NCBI GenBank assembly: GCA_015657435.1
Contig: JADLKH010000001.1
Coordinates: forward strand, 105,787-115,197
Source of the DNA: Synergistales bacterium
GTDB lineage: Bacteria; Synergistota; Synergistia; Synergistales; 79-D21
Direction: 5' to 3'
Length of the DNA stretch: 9,411 nucleotides
Below the pieces are notes generated by a model. It saw only the letters and a list, made by a program, of their open reading frames with translations, was not told the origin of the DNA and did no database searches. Positions 6,356 through 9,411 of the stretch are shown piece by piece. A program made the translations under genes and the position numbers. Each line of letters starts with the position of its first letter. The first letter of the stretch is position 1.

Positions 6356-7852
6356 CTAGAAATTGACGGTGGTGCGGAACCACACCAGATCGTCTCCGAA
6401 ATCGCCCGTATCCCAATCCGGGTCGACCTTGTCGTAGCCGAGCTCGAACCACAGGTTCGGGGTGTAGTTGTAGCGGACGCTGGCGGTGTAGTCCTTGTAG
6501 CTGTATTCATCATAGTCGGAATCCGCTGAGAAGTACCGGACATAGGTCCACCACTGGTCGTTCCACTTCTGGTGCGCAACGATGTTCAGGATGGTCGTGT
6601 CGCCGTAGGCATAGGCGCCGATCCCACCGGAGCTAAGGAACGGGCTCGCGTCCAGCGTCCAGGCGTACGGATCGGCGTTCGCGAAGAAAAAGCCCTCGTC
6701 GATCTGGGCGTACTCGATCCACAGGTCGGTGAACTTCAGGGCATCCTGCTTCACGTCGAGAATCGCCTTCCAGGCGCTTGGGGAGTCGATCGAACCCCAG
6801 GCCCAGTACGAATCGTTGTCCTCCACGAAGTACTGGCCCTTGAAGGCGATGTTCTCATTGAAATTCACGATGATGTCGCCCCACAGGGTCGAGAAATTGC
6901 CGATCTCGATTGGAGCGATGTCATAGCGGTCTTCGAAAGTGTACTTCACGTAGTTGGCAGCGAAGGAGAGGTTTTCGTTGAAGTTGAAGGCAAGCCGTGC
7001 ACCGTACTGGTAATAGTCGGCATAATTACCAACAGGTTTTTTGTACGTTGCAGGAGCATCAGGTTCAGTCGTCACCTGCTCGTTGTGGGCGACGAACATC
7101 TCGAAGCTGCCCATGGAGAAGGGTTTCGTGAACCACACGGCCGTGGCAAGCGGGTCGAAGTCGGTCATGTAGGCGTCGTTCATCATGTAGCCGGCGAAGT
7201 CGGTGGCGTAGAAGTCGCCTTCCCAGTCGAGCGGGAAGCGGCCGATGTTGGCGGTGATGTCCCAGGGGAACTGGATCGCCGCGTAGGCGCGAACCACGTC
7301 GAGGGAATTGCCGCCGCCGCCCTCAAGGCGGACGTTCAGCGTCACCTTGTCGTCGACGTACTTCACGATGTTCCAGCGGAAGCGGTCAACGCTCCAGTCG
7401 GAATCCTGGTCGATGCCGTAAGGATTGTCGTCATCGGCCCACTTCGCGGTGAAGCGGAAGTTTCCGCCGAACTTCCAGCCGCCGATCCTCTCCTCGAGAA
7501 CCGCCACGCGGGCATCCAGCTTGTCCACCTTCACGCCCAGCGCGTCGAGCTCGCTCTTGAACTCGACAACCAGCTTCTTCAGCATCTCCAGGTCCTGCTT
7601 GCTGGCCTTGTTCATGTCCACGTTGGCCAGGGCGCGGGCCACAACGGCGGCCAGTTCGTAACGGGTGGCCGGCTGGGGTCCCTTGTAGGCGCCGTCGGGA
7701 TAGCCGACGACGATCCCGTTGGCGGCAAGCTGCGCAACGGCGTCATAGGCCCAGTGGTTCATGGGCACATCGGCGAACGGGTTCGCGGCGAACGCCGGAG
7801 CGGCGAAGGCCACGAGGGCCGCGACTGCGATCAATGCAAACAGTTTCTTCAT
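6356..7852 (-). CDS. SLH-domain outer-membrane barrel protein, copy 5 (498 aa, first in transcription order)
   Basis: The right-most copy of the array. The constant module is followed by FGGNFRFTAKW and the barrel, ending DDLVWFRTTVNF. It is closest to copy 4, from which it differs mainly in two loops. One is a longer mid-barrel loop after AHNEQ (NEQVTTEPDAPATYKK and following, nucleotides about 7018-7078), which is AT-richer than its surroundings. The other is the segment TFEDRYDIAPIEIGNFSTLW (near 6896-6945). It also has RLEGGGG where the other complete copies have RLQGGGG. The start at 7852 is chosen on the signal peptide and the SD (7864-7870); the frame is open 24 codons further upstream without signal-peptide character. 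Role is inferred as wall-tethered outer-membrane porin. Confidence 0.92.
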   Translation of the reverse strand: MKKLFALIAVAALVAFAAPAFAANPFADVPMNHWAYDAVAQLAANGIVVGYPDGAYKGPQPATRYELAAVVARALANVDMNKASKQDLEMLKKLVVEFKSELDALGVKVDKLDARVAVLEERIGGWKFGGNFRFTAKWADDDNPYGIDQDSDWSVDRFRWNIVKYVDDKVTLNVRLEGGGGNSLDVVRAYAAIQFPWDITANIGRFPLDWEGDFYATDFAGYMMNDAYMTDFDPLATAVWFTKPFSMGSFEMFVAHNEQVTTEPDAPATYKKPVGNYADYYQYGARLAFNFNENLSFAANYVKYTFEDRYDIAPIEIGNFSTLWGDIIVNFNENIAFKGQYFVEDNDSYWAWGSIDSPSAWKAILDVKQDALKFTDLWIEYAQIDEGFFFANADPYAWTLDASPFLSSGGIGAYAYGDTTILNIVAHQKWNDQWWTYVRYFSADSDYDEYSYKDYTASVRYNYTPNLWFELGYDKVDPDWDTGDFGDDLVWFRTTVNF

Positions 7853-8110
7853 GTGGATTACAACCCCCTTGGTTGTGTGTGGTTTTTGCGGTCTTTCCGG
7901 GGGGTCGATCCGGGGTCGGTCCATGAAGTGTCCATGTTTCCTTCACCCGCCTTCTCCCTTTTCTCCCTCTCCGGTCCGATCCGCCTTCACAAATCCGCTC
8001 TCCCTTGTTGGCTGGGGTTGGTGCACCTCCTTTCGGGCCTTCCGGGGTCGTCGCGGCATTCGAAGCACCTGGATTCGCTTTATTTAATTTATAGTGAATC
8101 TTTTCATGCC
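7853..8110 (-). promoter_or_regulatory. 5' leader of copy 5
   Basis: The proximal part (7853-8066) follows the other leaders, including the SD hairpin at 7860-7876 and the intact AAGGAGGTG. The transcription-start-proximal part differs: the CCTTGGATAC motif is missing. In its place is an AT-rich segment that can fold as an 8-bp hairpin with one G-U pair (8072-8079 with 8093-8100). In the GTGAAG hairpin next to the uORF stop, the 3' arm reads CTTCAT, which still pairs by G-U. Confidence 0.55.
7943..7990 (-). CDS. Putative 15-residue upstream ORF in copy 5 leader, GTG start
   Basis: The start codon position reads GTG (7988-7990) instead of ATG, a permitted bacterial start. The AAGGGAG site, frame, length and TGA (7943-7945) are kept. 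The peptide differs from copy 1 only at the last residue (V15G). Confidence 0.3.
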   Translation of the reverse strand: MKADRTGEGEKGEGG

Positions 8111-8116
8111 GGCCGC

Positions 8117-8159
8117 ATAGTAGACCTTCTACCGCAAAATTCAATAGGTCTACGGTCCT
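8117..8159 (-). promoter_or_regulatory. Promoter of copy 5
   Basis: TTGAAT (8139-8144), 16-nt spacer, TACTAT (8117-8122). The upstream block reads AGGACCGTAGACCTATTG (8142-8159). The -10 is 265 nt before the ATG. It lies back-to-back with the glycosyltransferase promoter region. Confidence 0.65.
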
Positions 8160-8192
8160 AGTGCTCTCGGTCAGCCAAATTGTGCTTCGGTC

Positions 8193-8201
8193 TGTTAAGA
8201 T
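8193..8201 (+). promoter_or_regulatory. Possible extended -10 promoter of the glycosyltransferase gene
   Basis: TGTTAAGAT matches the extended -10 form TGnTAnnnT, 45 nt before the ATG. No good -35 is seen at 17 nt; TTGTGC (8180-8185) is too close to serve. Confidence 0.35.
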
Positions 8202-8231
8202 GACCTAAACTCACCGGTGGCTTAAGGCGAT

Positions 8232-8238
8232 AAGGAGG
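8232..8238 (+). promoter_or_regulatory. Ribosome binding site of the glycosyltransferase gene
   Basis: AAGGAGG, 8 nt before the ATG at 8247, a near-perfect Shine-Dalgarno that fixes this start. Confidence 0.85.
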
Positions 8239-8246
8239 CGCACCCG

Positions 8247-9239
8247 ATGGCCGCAATATCCGTCATCATTCCCCTCTTTAACTTGAAAGACAGGCTGAAG
8301 CCGACTTTGCAGGATGTCCTTCTGCAGGATTTCGACGATTTCGAGATCGTGCTCGTTGACGACGCCTCGACGGACGGAAGCGCCGAAGCCGCCGAAATGC
8401 TCCTCCTGGGAGCCCGAGTTCCGTGGAAACTGCTTCGCCTTCCGGCCAACCGCGGCGCTTCCGAAGCCCGGAACGCCGGTCTGGATTCCGCCTCGGGAGA
8501 AGCCGTGCTTTTTTTTGACGGTGACGACCGTATGGCCCGCGACACCCTCGGCAGACTCGGGAGGGCCATGAAGGCAAACCGGGCTCCTCTCGCCTTCTGC
8601 GGGTTCAGGGTCTGCGGGGAAAACAGGGAAGGCGGAAAAATCTATGCCTGCCCGCTTCCCGCTGGAGAGACCGCAATCACTTCCGCACGGCTTTTACGGG
8701 CATTCCTCAAAGGGAAACGCTACCTGAACGCGTCGAATGTTTTGTACGACCGCCTTTTCCTTCAGTCCAACCACATCCGCTTCCCGCGCGGATGCCGTTT
8801 CGCCGAAGACCGCGAGTTTATCGCAAAGGCGCTTTTCCACGCCGGTAGGGCTGCAGTCGTTCCCGAGGCCCTTGTGAGCTATATCCAGCACGAAAATCAG
8901 AGCACTTGCCGTATGGCAAAGGATCCGTCGAAGTATGCCCATGAGGTGGGAGTCTACCTGCGGCTGCGGAAATATCTGTCCGGGCAGCGAGCCGAAGCCG
9001 GGGCGACGGCTTTGATCGATTCGCTGGAATTGCCGGGTGCCGTTATCAGGATGGCGACTTCCGCAGTTCGTTCGGGCAGGGAGGATCTTTTCTGGAGGGT
9101 CGTTCATTCGGAGCGGTTGAGGAATTTCGCCCGCAAAGGGCTTAAATCGTGGTTCGTGAAGCCGGAGGTCGCTTTCAAGGCAATGCTGTTTGCCTATGCC
9201 CCCGGTCTTTTGCTTCGCCTTTACAGGAGAAAACGTTAG
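8247..9239 (+). CDS. Family 2 glycosyltransferase (330 aa)
   Basis: A GT-A fold inverting glycosyltransferase that would transfer a sugar from a nucleotide-sugar donor, probably in surface polysaccharide or lipopolysaccharide synthesis at the cytoplasmic face of the membrane. Residues 4-10 (ISVIIPL) start the nucleotide-binding fold and VDDAST (37-42) is the conserved first acidic motif. NRGASEARNAG (68-78) is the typical GT2 segment. DGDD (91-94) holds the metal-binding DXD, and ED at 187-188 (FAEDREF) is the likely catalytic-base region. The C-terminal 27 residues are hydrophobic and then basic (LLLRLYRRKR), which may give membrane association. It is divergent from the barrel array and convergent with the next gene, with overlapping stops. 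Acceptor and donor cannot be read from the sequence. Confidence 0.9.
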   Translation: MAAISVIIPLFNLKDRLKPTLQDVLLQDFDDFEIVLVDDASTDGSAEAAEMLLLGARVPWKLLRLPANRGASEARNAGLDSASGEAVLFFDGDDRMARDTLGRLGRAMKANRAPLAFCGFRVCGENREGGKIYACPLPAGETAITSARLLRAFLKGKRYLNASNVLYDRLFLQSNHIRFPRGCRFAEDREFIAKALFHAGRAAVVPEALVSYIQHENQSTCRMAKDPSKYAHEVGVYLRLRKYLSGQRAEAGATALIDSLELPGAVIRMATSAVRSGREDLFWRVVHSERLRNFARKGLKSWFVKPEVAFKAMLFAYAPGLLLRLYRRKR

Positions 9240-9411
9240 CCTGCCGTCGGACCGTTTTCTTCACCGGCCCCTCCCAGTCGGGGAGAGGCGATGTTTAGCA
9301 TGCGGCGGACCACTTCCTCCGGCGGGATGCTTGCCAGGGGACAGGTTTTCGGGACCTTTTCCGGGTAAACCTCATAGGGGGTCTCCGACACCATCGGAAA
9401 AAGGTTCTTCC
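9236..9411 (-). CDS. C-terminal end of an unidentified gene, possibly a GT9-type glycosyltransferase
   Basis: A minus-strand frame is open from the window edge for 57 codons to TAA at 9236-9238, with GC-rich third positions like those of the real genes here. The stop shares TTAG with the glycosyltransferase stop, a tight convergent arrangement. The segment KTCPLASIPPEEVVRRML resembles the C-terminal cysteine and I-x-PEEV helix seen in heptosyltransferase-like family 9 enzymes, which would fit the neighbour. The match is short and I would not rely on it. The last 15 or so residues (SPRLGGAGEENGPTAG) look like a disordered tail. Confidence 0.5.
   Translation of the reverse strand, partial: KNLFPMVSETPYEVYPEKVPKTCPLASIPPEEVVRRMLNIASPRLGGAGEENGPTAG

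Larger units (their letters stand above)
1..8066. repeat. Tandem array of five conserved leader-plus-N-terminal modules
   Basis: Direct repeats of about 600 bp lie at 1-610, 1980-2581, 3777-4387, 5583-6194 and 7472-8066, each made of the 381-bp constant coding module plus the leader. Within the 381 bp, only three positions vary by eye between copies (those at 97, 137 and 288 of copy 1, approximately), and all are synonymous. Repeat spacing is 1.8-2.0 kb. Such repeats favour homologous recombination and could also be mis-assembled from short reads. Confidence 0.9.

Noticed and set aside
1..8066. CRISPR array or transposon repeats
   Set aside because: The repeats are about 600 bp, contain coding sequence and leader, and show no short repeat-spacer pattern, terminal inverted repeats or transposase.

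Overview
The window is dominated by a tandem array of five closely related genes on the minus strand. Each encodes an outer-membrane beta-barrel protein with an N-terminal signal peptide, one S-layer-homology (SLH) domain and a coiled-coil linker. This architecture is known from diderm lineages that tether the outer membrane to the cell wall through SLH porins (OmpM-type proteins of Negativicutes and Synergistota, SLH-OprB porins of cyanobacteria). The GC-rich coding, the Gram-negative type envelope gene and the style of the signal and SLH sequence make a Synergistota bacterium my best guess. That is inference from protein style, not from a marker gene.

Layout, left to right: copy 1 (1-381, N-terminal part only, cut by the window edge), copy 2 (762-2360), copy 3 (2742-4157), copy 4 (4533-5963) and copy 5 (6356-7852), all minus strand, so transcription runs right to left. 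Each complete copy is followed within about 15-30 nt by its own GC-rich terminator-like hairpin. Each copy is preceded by a conserved leader of about 250 nt. Copies 1, 3, 4 and 5 also have a matching promoter-like element at almost the same distance from the ATG (-10 box 264-265 nt upstream). They therefore look like five separate transcription units rather than one operon. Right of the array, on the plus strand, lies a family 2 glycosyltransferase gene (8247-9239). Its stop codon overlaps the stop codon of a truncated convergent minus-strand gene (9236 to window end).

The array is modular. The first 127 codons are identical in protein in all five copies and differ by eye at only three synonymous positions. 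The leader is also strongly conserved. The barrel half diverges, mainly in putative surface loops. The conserved leader holds a 15-codon upstream ORF with its own Shine-Dalgarno sequence, and a short hairpin that places the main Shine-Dalgarno in its loop. Copy 2 stands apart: its barrel loops are longest, its -10 box is degenerate at the syntenic position, and its terminator lacks a U tract.

Taken together this is a surface-protein family: constant wall anchor, variable barrel, and one shared but individually tunable expression signal per copy. The neighbouring glycosyltransferase suggests a cell-envelope or surface-polysaccharide setting, but no direct functional link is visible.
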